This document shows, piece by piece, positions 1 to 7,263 of a DNA stretch of 13,263 bases. Where the stretch lies: assembly GCA_913044255.1 (NCBI GenBank), contig CAJWOI010000037.1, positions 1 through 13,263 of the forward strand. Direction: 5' to 3'. Both the position numbers and the translations under genes were made by a program. This DNA comes from an uncultured Alphaproteobacteria bacterium (GTDB lineage: Bacteria > Pseudomonadota > Alphaproteobacteria > UBA7887). Within the stretch, counting starts at the first letter, position 1. Each line of letters opens with the position of its first letter. A model generated the notes under the pieces. That model saw only the letters and a program-made list of their open reading frames with translations, was not told the origin of the DNA and ran no database searches.

Positions 1-115
1 ATAAGGTATGGGGCGATTATGGCTATCTAGACTAAAGCCTAACCGGGGCTCAATGGATGTAGGTTGAAAGCTTCACGCTGATGGAGCAGTTTGCAAGAAT
101 TTGGGGCCGAGCCCG

Positions 116-1381
116 TTAACGACGACTAGCTGCGGCCCCACTTCCCAACGCACCAACTTTTGCAGATTTAACTGAAGCCTTAACGACAGGTATTTCGGAG
201 GGAGAAAGTGGTTGCATATACTCCTTTCTGGCGAGTGCCGCCTTCATATATGGAGCCAATTCTTCAGCTTTTTGATTTTCGCGCTTTTTAGCATTTTGAT
301 TGAACTCAGGCATTACAGTTTCCGCGAACAGTTCCAATGATTCGCAAATATTTTTGTGCGTATTGCGACCCGCTTGCTGCAGAAAGATTACTTGATCAAC
401 TCCAGCCGCCTGCAAATCTTTCAAATGGCGCCTCATGTCATTCGGAGTACCAATACCAGCTCCATCAAACTCGGAATGCGCGAGGGCTGCCTGTGCCAAT
501 TGGTCTGAAGCATCTCCACGTGCCTCAAGAAATTCTTCCCACATATTGCTACACCCAGGAACAAAGTCCTCGGCGACTAATTTTTGTTGCGAATACCTAA
601 AGAACTCAAAATTATCTTGGCCCCGGCGAATTGCTTCGGTGCGGTCTTCATGCATAGAAAACGCAGATACCATTGCTAGATTTGCATTAACAGACCATCC
701 CAAGGGGATACATTCCTCGCTTTTTATGATCTCGTAGTAACTATTGGACCAAGTTTGGGCCTCTTCCGGATCAATAAAATTAAAAGCAAGTGCGCCAATT
801 CCGTTGCGCGCGGCGACTTTTATTGTATCTCGATTGGTGCAAGCCATCCAAAGGGGTGGGTGTGGCTTTTGCAATGGCTTTGGAAGTACATTGCGGCAGG
901 GCATAGAAAAACTATTACCGTCGAAGCCAGGATAGGGGGTCAGGACCATCATATTGCAAATTTGCTCGGTGGCCTCAAGCGCCATTGCCCGTTTTTCCCT
1001 TGCAGGAATGTTGAATGCATGGAGTTCTAAACGTGTAGCCCCTTCCCCGATGCCAAATTCTACCCTTCCGTTGGATAGTAAATCTAACGTTGCCAATCCT
1101 TCAGCCGTTCGGGCTGGGTGGTTGTAATTCGGGATCACTTGTCGGATGCCATGACCCAGGCGAATTGTCTTGGTTAGACCAGCAGCAGCGGCTAAAAAAA
1201 CTTCTGGGGCAGAGGAATGTGAATATTCGTCGAGAAAATGGTGTTCGACCTCCCAGGCGAAATCGAACCCCAAACGATCTGCCAATACGATTTGCTCCAG
1301 CGCCTCATTAAATAGGCGGTGTTCGTCGCCTTCTTTCCACGGTCGCGGAAGTTGCAGTTCGTAAAAGACTCCAAATCGCAT
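116..1381 (-). CDS. LLM-class flavin-dependent monooxygenase (luciferase-like)
   Basis: This 421-residue protein belongs to the bacterial luciferase-like (LuxA-type) TIM-barrel family. Members use reduced flavin and oxygen to oxidise small organic substrates in the cytoplasm. The N-terminus (MRFGVFYELQLP, then WEVEHHF near residue 45) is typical of family strands and helices. The stretches IRLGHGIRQVIPNYNHP and GRVEFGIGEGATR match the usual flavin/substrate-pocket regions, and PHPPLWMACTN follows in the middle. The last 60 or so residues are charged, then Ala/Ser-rich, and look like a family-specific tail. The start is an ATG with a weak purine-rich stretch (GTGAGA) just upstream. It lies 235 bases downstream of the MHS transporter on the same strand, so it may be co-transcribed with it or have its own promoter. 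The family is secure. The substrate, and whether flavin is supplied by a separate reductase, are unknown. Confidence 0.9.
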   Translation of the reverse strand: MRFGVFYELQLPRPWKEGDEHRLFNEALEQIVLADRLGFDFAWEVEHHFLDEYSHSSAPEVFLAAAAGLTKTIRLGHGIRQVIPNYNHPARTAEGLATLDLLSNGRVEFGIGEGATRLELHAFNIPAREKRAMALEATEQICNMMVLTPYPGFDGNSFSMPCRNVLPKPLQKPHPPLWMACTNRDTIKVAARNGIGALAFNFIDPEEAQTWSNSYYEIIKSEECIPLGWSVNANLAMVSAFSMHEDRTEAIRRGQDNFEFFRYSQQKLVAEDFVPGCSNMWEEFLEARGDASDQLAQAALAHSEFDGAGIGTPNDMRRHLKDLQAAGVDQVIFLQQAGRNTHKNICESLELFAETVMPEFNQNAKKRENQKAEELAPYMKAALARKEYMQPLSPSEIPVVKASVKSAKVGALGSGAAASRR

Positions 1382-1497
1382 CGTTAAATCTCACTTTGTA
1401 TCATTGCAATAGGAATTTAGTATTTTTTCAACTTTGATGATGAGTTGATGAGTGGTTGTAATACTTTGGGAACCAGGTGTTTTGCAAAGATAAAGTG

Positions 1498-1518
1498 GAA
1501 ACAGCGTAATCCTGTTTC
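1498..1518. repeat. Perfect inverted repeat between transporter and monooxygenase genes
   Basis: GAAACAG at 1498-1504 and CTGTTTC at 1512-1518 form a perfect 7-base dyad around a 7-base spacer. It lies in the 235-base gap (1382-1616) upstream of the flavin monooxygenase. An overlapping shorter dyad, ATCCTG/CAGGAT, spans 1509-1523. Neither side has a T-run, so a terminator is unlikely. A repressor or activator operator, or an mRNA hairpin, is possible. Nothing else in this gap was recognised. Confidence 0.35.
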
Positions 1519-1616
1519 AGGATGTTGGGTAGTAATGTTTTAGCTCTTACTCTCTCATTGAACGTTTTTGGCACAGTTTGTACGGCCTAGAGCAATGATC
1601 GGGTCCTACACATCCT

Positions 1617-2885
1617 TCATTTCAAAGGTCGGTGTGCACTTTCCGGCAAACGTAGGATAACCAGTGCTGTAACTAGGGCTGCGAGTAAAACATAATATGC
1701 AGGAGAGATCGGTGACCCGGTTATTTCAATTAGCCAGGTGGCGATAAACGGTGCAAATCCTCCAAAAACAGCGACAGCTAAGCTATACCCTACTGACATT
1801 CCGGTCGCACGATATGAAGTATGAAAAATCTCAGATATTGCTGCGGGTCCTGGTCCAGAGTACAGCGCAATTAGGCATCCAAACAACACTTGGGCACAAA
1901 TGATTGCTGCGACCGAGGGGTTCGTTAGCAAATAATTTAGGATTGGGTATACAAGAATTCCGATTGTAAGACAGGAGGCGAGAAGCAGAGGTTTTCTTCC
2001 GATTTTGTCTGACCAATAGCCAGCAATTGGAGCGACCACCATCAGCGCTAAAAGTCCTACGGTGTTGGACCACAAGGCTACTGATCGATCAAGCCCGAGA
2101 TGACGAATCGTAAACGTGGGCATGTAGGCTAAAAATATATAGTATGAGACAGTCCAGTGGACGGTGAATCCAAAGGCGCGGGCAGCTGGCTCAATTGAAT
2201 TTTTTCGTAGATCGGTGTCCCTGTGATTGGTCGCGATAGACTGCTGAAAAACAGGTGTCTCGTCGACGCTGCGCCGTATATAAATGCCAACCAGTCCTAT
2301 CAAGCCGCCCAGAAGAAACGGAACTCTCCATCCCCATGTTGTAAGAATATCTTCCTCCAAGATGGTGCTCAGGAGTGCTGCACAACCGGACCCCAGCAAA
2401 AGCCCAGCTGCAACACTTATTTGTTGCAAGCTCCCGGTAAGTCCGCGGCGATTCTCTCCCGCCCATTCTACAATGAATGCGGTTGAGCCGCCCCATTCAC
2501 CGCCAGCTGAAAATCCTTGGATAAGACGCGCTAACACGATCAGAAGCGGCGCCAGAAGTCCAATGGTTTCATATGTAGGGGCGAGTCCAATGATGACGGT
2601 ACCGAGTGCCATCAATTGAATTGTGATCATAAGGGAAAATTTGCGGCCCTTACGGTCGGCCAGGCGCCCGATGACAAAAGCTCCAAGTGGACGTGCCGCA
2701 AAGCCGACCCCGAATGCCGCAAAGGCGGCCAAAAGGGATGTCACTTCATCGTCAGCTGGGAAGAAATGACCAGCAAGAATTGTCGCCATAAAGCCGTATA
2801 CGGCAAAATCATACCATTCAAGGGTATTACCCAGAATGGCCGCAAGAATTGCGCGCCGGCCACTGATTTTTCTTCCACATGCCAT
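1617..2885 (-). CDS. MFS transporter, metabolite:H+ symporter (MHS) family
   Basis: This 422-residue inner-membrane protein has about 12 hydrophobic segments and the hallmarks of the MHS branch of the MFS (KgtP, ShiA and ProP relatives). GNTLEWYDFAVYG lies in the first segment at residues 19-31. A motif-A loop, GRLADRKGRK, lies at about 73-82. RLIQGFSAGGEWGG lies in the fourth helix, with a second motif-A-like loop (GYWSDKIGRKP) in the C-terminal half. Characterised members import organic acids, betaines or aromatic acids with protons. The start is an ATG preceded by AAGGGG at 9 bases. It is divergent from the cupin gene and upstream of the flavin monooxygenase, suggesting it imports the compound these enzymes handle. 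The substrate cannot be read from sequence. Confidence 0.9.
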   Translation of the reverse strand: MACGRKISGRRAILAAILGNTLEWYDFAVYGFMATILAGHFFPADDEVTSLLAAFAAFGVGFAARPLGAFVIGRLADRKGRKFSLMITIQLMALGTVIIGLAPTYETIGLLAPLLIVLARLIQGFSAGGEWGGSTAFIVEWAGENRRGLTGSLQQISVAAGLLLGSGCAALLSTILEEDILTTWGWRVPFLLGGLIGLVGIYIRRSVDETPVFQQSIATNHRDTDLRKNSIEPAARAFGFTVHWTVSYYIFLAYMPTFTIRHLGLDRSVALWSNTVGLLALMVVAPIAGYWSDKIGRKPLLLASCLTIGILVYPILNYLLTNPSVAAIICAQVLFGCLIALYSGPGPAAISEIFHTSYRATGMSVGYSLAVAVFGGFAPFIATWLIEITGSPISPAYYVLLAALVTALVILRLPESAHRPLK

Positions 2886-3085
2886 GAGTGCAGGCCCCTT
2901 ACACTATCATACCCATTTAACTTCCCAATGATCCGGCTAGATAGTCTCCTGACCACGTTGTTTCCGGGTGTTGGAGAAGGGAAATTCTATACGTTTAAGC
3001 AAAAGAGTTTCATGTTAATATTTTGTTTTAAACCCATGTTTAGCGGTAACATATAAGTTCAATATTTAATAAAAGGATTTTCCAC
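2886..3085. promoter_or_regulatory. Divergent intergenic region between MHS transporter and cupin gene
   Basis: These 200 bases must drive both the leftward transporter and the rightward cupin gene. On the plus strand, TTGTTT (3023-3028) and TAACAT (3047-3052) are separated by 18 bases and could be a sigma70-type promoter, leaving a leader of about 27 bases. ATGTTA (3012-3017) and TAACAT (3047-3052) form a 6-base dyad that could be an operator over that promoter. On the minus strand, ATCATA at 2906-2911 reads TATGAT and could be a -10 box, but no good -35 is seen. The shared location suggests co-regulation. No regulator gene is present in the window. Confidence 0.35.
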
Positions 3086-4021
3086 GTGGCGCAAACTGCA
3101 CTAAATAGAAAAAGACCAATTGGGCAGGCGGAAAATGGTGATACCGTGTACACGCAGCGTGCGCGATATTTCGATTCTGAAAATGCGTTCAATATTATAT
3201 TTTCTCCTGTACCGGGTCATAGTTTTCTATTAGAGCGCGATCGAGCTTTTGATGCGGATACTGGAACCGAGCTGATCCCACTTGATCAAAGTGCTGCAAT
3301 GAATCTTCCTTTTCCCGCGACAACACCATTGGTGCTTGCGTCTTATGCGCGTATTCAGTCAGGGAAAACCTTAACGCATGCCCCGTGCGCATCTACAGTG
3401 TTCGGTTATGTGATTAGGGGTACGGGGAGGAGCGTGCAAGGCGCTGATACTATCGAATGGACTGAGGGAGACGTGTTTTGTCTGCCTGGAGGTGTTTCCA
3501 TCTCGCATGTTAGTGGAAACAAAGATAGCATTCTCTGGGTGATTACGAATGCGCCACAACTTGCATTCGAACGTTTGACTCCGCCTGAGTTGAGTTTGGC
3601 ACTGGTTGAACCGGCTCATTTCCCGGCTGGTGAGATCCAACGTGAACTTCAGATTGCGGATGCAAAACTCAATGATCGCGCGTCGGCAGGCCTCGCTGTA
3701 GTACTATCAACAGCAAACCTAGAAGAGACACGCAATATTTCTCCGTCACTTACCCTTGCAATGAATCAATTGCCTCCAGGTGGTGCACAACCACCTCATC
3801 GCCATAACTCGGTGGCTGTGTCGCTGGTCGTTAATGCGCCTCAGTGTTACTCGATGGTTGATGGAATCCAAAAAAATTGGGAGCCATGGGCCACTTTAAT
3901 TACGCCTCCTGAGAGTGTTCATTCGCACCATAACGGTGGTACAGAGCAGGCAAATTGGCTTATCGTTCAAGATGGCGGTCTGTATTACCATTGTCGGACA
4001 ATGGGTTTTAGTTATTCGTGA
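3086..4021 (+). CDS. Gentisate 1,2-dioxygenase-like bicupin protein
   Basis: This 311-residue protein has two cupin domains, at roughly residues 85-155 and 222-300, the layout of gentisate 1,2-dioxygenase and 1-hydroxy-2-naphthoate dioxygenase. Those are cytoplasmic Fe(II) enzymes that cleave aromatic rings. The second domain keeps plausible metal ligands: PPHRHNS (H238, H240) and HSHH (H279 and neighbours). The first domain has THAPCAST where ligands would be expected, so it probably lacks a metal. The start is a GTG chosen because AAGGA (3073-3077) sits 8 bases upstream. Family membership is good; true gentisate activity is not shown, since related cupins act on other substrates or bind without catalysis. 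It stands alone between two transporter genes on the opposite strand, supporting a catabolic role. Confidence 0.8.
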   Translation: MAQTALNRKRPIGQAENGDTVYTQRARYFDSENAFNIIFSPVPGHSFLLERDRAFDADTGTELIPLDQSAAMNLPFPATTPLVLASYARIQSGKTLTHAPCASTVFGYVIRGTGRSVQGADTIEWTEGDVFCLPGGVSISHVSGNKDSILWVITNAPQLAFERLTPPELSLALVEPAHFPAGEIQRELQIADAKLNDRASAGLAVVLSTANLEETRNISPSLTLAMNQLPPGGAQPPHRHNSVAVSLVVNAPQCYSMVDGIQKNWEPWATLITPPESVHSHHNGGTEQANWLIVQDGGLYYHCRTMGFSYS

Positions 4022-4074
4022 TAGAAGCAGTTCCCGTTCGGTTTCCCTCGAAAATTCGGCAAACCCTGTGAGTG

Positions 4075-4094
4075 AAGGATGATTGGTCCTTTTT
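4075..4094 (+). terminator. Possible weak terminator after cupin gene
   Basis: AAGGA (4075-4079) can pair with TCCTT (4087-4091) around a 7-base loop, and three more T residues follow. It lies 54 bases past the cupin stop codon and just before the convergent MFS stop. The stem is short and AT-rich, so this is only a candidate. Confidence 0.3.
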
Positions 4095-4099
4095 GAAAA

Positions 4100-5299
4100 T
4101 CAGTTACCTGGGACGTTTGTTACAATGCGCCGATGGGTCATCAATACCAATGCGCCCACCAGTCCTGCACAAGCCGCCATGGCAAGGAAAGCAGTGCTGA
4201 AGCCATCTATTGTTGCGATTATGAGGCTAAATAAGCTTGGTCCAATGACTGCTCCAAGAAAACTGAAAAATACGGTTCCCCCAGTAGCAACAGCTACCTG
4301 ATCGTGGGGGACAATACGTGCTATTTCCGCCAAATACACGCCAGACCAGCCGGTAACAAATACCCCCGCAAGTGCTGCAAATAGGAAAATCGCACTGGTG
4401 GACCAGGTAGGATTGATAAATGCCATCATGCTGAGTGTGATAGCTATCAAAAGTCCTATTATGCCCAACAGTCGTACGGCAGATATCAAGTGATCGGTTA
4501 ACCAGCCGAGGAATACTCGGGTCGCCATGCCAGTTGTCTGCATCGTTGAAAAGGCAATCCCCGCAAGGATTAGAGGCATTTCAATCTTTTCTACGGCATA
4601 CGTAACAAATATGGCGTTGGTCGAATTTTGTGCTGCAGCGAACGTAAACGAAATTAGTGCCAAAATACGTAAACGAGGATGACTAAGTACGTAGTTCAAT
4701 GATCGCCATGGCGTATGCTGTTCCGTGGAACAGGAGGGTTGCCTGTCGTCCTGAGAGCGACGTAATGGGTGGATCACGGCGCACGTCGCAATTACCAGAA
4801 GTCCGATGACCAATGTTGCCACCCGCCATCCAAAACCGACCACTAAAATTGGTACTATAAGGCCGGCAATTAGCCCGCCAAGAGAGACTGTACTTTGTTT
4901 TAAAGAAAAAATGATGCCGTGGCGCCCAGGTTTGGCAATCTTCGCCAATATTTGACTCGCCGCCGGAGTTGCCAGTCCGTATCCGAAACCGGCGACAACT
5001 GCACAGACGGAGATCGCCCACAGGTTGCCTACGGCAGTTGCCACTAGGGCTAGGCCAGATACGGCCAGCGCAATCTGACTCATGGTGACTGCGCCAAATC
5101 TGCGAGCAAGGGGACCGCCCAGGGTGATGGACACGAGTGCCCCCAAAAAGACAAGCGAGGCATAGATCCCTATCCAGCGCGACTCAATTCCTGTGTCGAA
5201 TTCTAGCGCTGGCGCAAGTACGGGCACCGTTACAGAAGCCACCATTAACATCGCCTGAACCAACATTACAGCGGCCAATGGCCAAACGAGTTGCGCCAT
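4100..5299 (-). CDS. MFS transporter (unassigned substrate)
   Basis: This 399-residue inner-membrane protein has about 12 predicted hydrophobic segments and a short hydrophilic central loop near residues 180-195 (RRSQDDRQ). Its motif-A-type loop between helices 2 and 3 is GGPLARRFGA, followed in the first half by GFGYGLATPAASQI and FSLKQSTVSLGG, a pattern common in general MFS permeases of proteobacteria. It lacks the MHS signature and is not a close relative of the transporter at 1617-2885. It is convergent with the cupin gene and divergent from metZ. No strong ribosome binding site precedes the ATG. The family call is firm; substrate and direction of transport are unknown. It could be a second importer for the neighbouring catabolic genes or an exporter. 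Confidence 0.85.
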   Translation of the reverse strand: MAQLVWPLAAVMLVQAMLMVASVTVPVLAPALEFDTGIESRWIGIYASLVFLGALVSITLGGPLARRFGAVTMSQIALAVSGLALVATAVGNLWAISVCAVVAGFGYGLATPAASQILAKIAKPGRHGIIFSLKQSTVSLGGLIAGLIVPILVVGFGWRVATLVIGLLVIATCAVIHPLRRSQDDRQPSCSTEQHTPWRSLNYVLSHPRLRILALISFTFAAAQNSTNAIFVTYAVEKIEMPLILAGIAFSTMQTTGMATRVFLGWLTDHLISAVRLLGIIGLLIAITLSMMAFINPTWSTSAIFLFAALAGVFVTGWSGVYLAEIARIVPHDQVAVATGGTVFFSFLGAVIGPSLFSLIIATIDGFSTAFLAMAACAGLVGALVLMTHRRIVTNVPGN

Positions 5300-5502
5300 A
5301 AGATTTTCTTTAAAAACGAGATTATTAGTATTTGTTAACTATTAAGGACGAGATTTTTGAAAACGTATTCGTTGTACGCAAAAGAAATCAGCAGACTACT
5401 CATACGGAACTTGCGTTACAAAGGATAATTTAATTTTACATTTTTAATGAAGTTTTGTTCGAGCTCTTGCACTTTTCTCTTATTTCTTTACGTTGTTTTC
5501 AA
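5300..5502. promoter_or_regulatory. Divergent intergenic region: MFS permease and metZ leader promoter
   Basis: This AT-rich stretch separates the leftward MFS gene from the riboswitch leader. A possible plus-strand promoter is TTGTTC (5455-5460) with TCTTAT (5478-5483) at 17-base spacing. It would start transcription about 10-15 bases before the aptamer, as expected for a leader RNA. The 8-base sequence ACGAGATT occurs twice (5316-5323 and 5348-5355) and might be a regulator site for the MFS gene, or chance. No gene was seen. Confidence 0.35.
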
Positions 5503-5561
5503 CGTGGTGATTTGTTCGACCAGCTTGCGGCCACGAAAAAAAATCGGAGCTAAACGGTCGG
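5503..5561 (+). promoter_or_regulatory. SAM-II/SAM-V-like riboswitch aptamer upstream of metZ
   Basis: The leader can fold as an H-type pseudoknot like the SAM-II/SAM-V aptamers, which bind S-adenosylmethionine. Stem P1 is CGTGG (5503-5507) with CCACG (5531-5535). The P1 loop holds TGATTTG, matching the conserved GAUUU of SAM-II. Pseudoknot pairing is CGACC (5517-5521) with GGTCG (5556-5560), plus AGCT (5522-5525) with AGCT (5548-5551), leaving AAAC between the two downstream strands. The GCTAAA at 5549-5554 matches the conserved GCUAAA of the class. These elements were recognised by eye; which of the two subclasses it belongs to is undecided. It sits directly ahead of a methionine-pathway gene, the expected context, so high SAM should lower metZ expression. 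Confidence 0.8.
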
Positions 5562-5580
5562 AGTAGAGGAACCCCGACCG
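5555..5580 (+). promoter_or_regulatory. Antiterminator hairpin overlapping aptamer and terminator
   Basis: CGGTCGG (5555-5561) pairs perfectly with CCGACCG (5574-5580) across a 12-base loop. Its left arm contains the GGTCG needed for the aptamer pseudoknot. Its right arm overlaps the left arm of the terminator. The three structures are therefore mutually exclusive, as required for a transcription-attenuation switch. Confidence 0.7.
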
Positions 5581-5599
5581 AGATTGGCCGGGGTTTTTT
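5570..5599 (+). terminator. Intrinsic terminator in metZ leader (attenuator)
   Basis: AACCCCG (5570-5576) pairs with CGGGGTT (5589-5595). After one A-C mismatch the stem continues with three more pairs around an AGAT loop. A T-run ends the element at 5594-5599. It lies 28 bases before the metZ start codon, so it can only serve as a regulated attenuator of metZ. It should form when SAM holds the antiterminator's left arm in the pseudoknot. Confidence 0.8.
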
Positions 5600-5626
5600 A
5601 TTGTGGCGGCGCGAAAGGCTTAAAAA

Positions 5627-6823
5627 ATGTCAAATCGTGTCTCTGACTCGAAATTCCATCGTCGTCAAAGCAAGTTAGTTAGAGGCGGCATGGAGAGATC
5701 TCATTTCGACGAAATGTCTGAAAGCATGTTCCTCACGTCGAGTTATGCCTACGGGTCGGCAGAGCAGGCAGCGCGAGCATTTAAAGGGAAGGAAGATCAT
5801 TATCTATACTCCCGCTATGGAAATCCTACTGTTTCCGTTTTTGAAGATCGAATGAAGCTGATGGAGGATGCCGCTGTGTGTCAGTCCACAGCAAGTGGAA
5901 TGGGTGCAGTGTTTGCATCGCTCGCCTGTTTGTTGAAGGCGGGAGATCGTCTCGTAGCTTCAAAGGCCCTATTTGGTTCGTGTGACTATGTTTGTTCCGT
6001 GTTAATGCCGAGATACGGGGTCGATGTAGTTACTATTTCAAGTTCTGATTTGAACGCTTGGGGCGAGGCTTTATCAGAACCAACGGCTGCTGTGTTTCTT
6101 GAGAGTCCGTCAAACCCCATGATGCAAATGTTTGATATTTCTGCCATAGCTGAGTTGGCGCATCAGGCTGGCGGGAGACTTATCGTTGACAATGTTTTTG
6201 CTACCCCGGTATTTCAACGTCCTTTGGAACTTGGTGCCGATATCGTCGTGTACTCCACGACAAAGCATATCGATGGGCAGGGACGAACGGTGGGTGGCGC
6301 AATTCTCACGAACGATGAGACCTATTACCAAGACTATCTCCGTATGTTTGTGCGTCACACAGGTCCAACATTAAGCCCGTTCAATGCTTGGATCCTGACA
6401 AAGGCGCTTGAAACATTGGATCTGCGCGTACACCAACAGGCTACTAACGCGGCGGACGTGGCAGAATTTCTTTTGAAGCAACCATGTGTGACTAAGGTAA
6501 TATTCCCCAGCCTTTCCGATCATCCACAATTTGAACTTGGCCAAAAGCAGATGAGAGGTCCGGGTACTATCGTTGCGATCGAATTGGAAGGTAATCAAGC
6601 ACGAGCATTTCGTTTTCTAAATTCCTTACAAATGATCGATATCTCAAACAATCTTGGAGATGCCAAAAGTATGGTTACTCATCCAGCGTCAACCACCCAT
6701 CAACGCCTCGATAATCAGGAACGTTCCCTACTTGGAATCAAAGATAGTCTGGTTCGGTTCTCTATTGGATTGGAAGACGTAGAAGACATTAAAGCCGATA
6801 TCTCTCAGGCTCTACGTGCCTGA
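5627..6823 (+). CDS. metZ: O-succinylhomoserine sulfhydrylase (MetZ)
   Basis: This 398-residue PLP enzyme belongs to the Cys/Met metabolism family. It makes homocysteine from O-succinylhomoserine and sulfide in methionine biosynthesis. YSRYGNPT (residues 61-68) and the aspartate in VDNVFATP (D188) are family PLP-site motifs. The Schiff-base lysine is K213 in STTKHIDGQGR, whose HIDGQGR continuation is characteristic of MetZ rather than cystathionine gamma-synthase or beta-lyase. Length is normal for the family and the protein looks complete. AAAGG lies about 9 bases upstream of the ATG, in the leader just after the attenuator. Control by the SAM-responsive leader supports the pathway assignment. 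A related sulfhydrylase using O-acetylhomoserine (MetY) is less likely, because MetY proteins are usually longer. Confidence 0.92.
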   Translation: MSNRVSDSKFHRRQSKLVRGGMERSHFDEMSESMFLTSSYAYGSAEQAARAFKGKEDHYLYSRYGNPTVSVFEDRMKLMEDAAVCQSTASGMGAVFASLACLLKAGDRLVASKALFGSCDYVCSVLMPRYGVDVVTISSSDLNAWGEALSEPTAAVFLESPSNPMMQMFDISAIAELAHQAGGRLIVDNVFATPVFQRPLELGADIVVYSTTKHIDGQGRTVGGAILTNDETYYQDYLRMFVRHTGPTLSPFNAWILTKALETLDLRVHQQATNAADVAEFLLKQPCVTKVIFPSLSDHPQFELGQKQMRGPGTIVAIELEGNQARAFRFLNSLQMIDISNNLGDAKSMVTHPASTTHQRLDNQERSLLGIKDSLVRFSIGLEDVEDIKADISQALRA

Positions 6824-6840
6824 GCCCACAAATTTTGGTG

Positions 6841-7263
6841 TTAATTTTGTTGCCAGGGTAGTCCGGACAGTTTCCATCCTCCAACTGTTCCGCGTTGACT
6901 TTTTTCGTCTTTGTCTCCCTCGAACCCTTCAAGAATGTTGTAGGAGTTCTCGTACCCGGCATCCGTCATGGCAATGGCAGCAGAAATAGATCGTTGACCG
7001 GAACGGCAGAGGAAAAGGATGGTCGCATCCGGATTCATGTCAGCATTTTTTACTTCATTCACAAAATCAGGATTATCAACTCCACCTGGGAAACGGACCC
7101 ACTCGATGAACATCGTATCTTTACCCAAACGCGACAAGTCCGGTACTCCGACAAAATTCCATTCTGCCGCCGTACGACAGTCCACAAGGTAGGAGTTGCG
7201 TTGCTTGTCCAGAATATTCCACGCCTCCTTTGGTGTTACGTCACCCGCGTATGCTTTCGACAT
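6841..7263 (-). CDS. Single-domain rhodanese-like sulfurtransferase
   Basis: This 140-residue cytoplasmic protein is one rhodanese domain. The active-site loop is CRSGQRS with the cysteine at residue 86, which would carry a persulfide. An N-terminal VDCRTAAEW (from residue 27) matches the conserved structural element with its Asp/Arg. The C-terminal GWKLSGLPW is a common ending in small rhodaneses. The ATG has a good GAGGAA ribosome site 8 bases upstream (7271-7276). It converges on metZ with a gap of only 17 bases, and no clear terminator was seen between them. Sulfur relay to metZ or to another acceptor is plausible from the neighbourhood but not shown. The sulfur donor and acceptor are unknown. 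Confidence 0.88.
   Translation of the reverse strand: MSKAYAGDVTPKEAWNILDKQRNSYLVDCRTAAEWNFVGVPDLSRLGKDTMFIEWVRFPGGVDNPDFVNEVKNADMNPDATILFLCRSGQRSISAAIAMTDAGYENSYNILEGFEGDKDEKSQRGTVGGWKLSGLPWQQN

Noticed and set aside
104..114. GGGC/GCCC hairpin near the end of the flavin monooxygenase gene as a terminator
   Set aside because: The stem is four pairs, sits just before the stop codon region, and is not followed by a T-run on the minus strand.
1..115. Possible gene or RNA at the left edge
   Set aside because: No convincing open frame, RNA fold or repeat was found in these 115 bases. They are the region downstream of the flavin monooxygenase gene.
2616..3056. 146-codon plus-strand open frame spanning the transporter start and intergenic region
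   Set aside because: It is antisense to the MHS gene over half its length and lacks domain-like features. The region is better explained as the divergent promoter.
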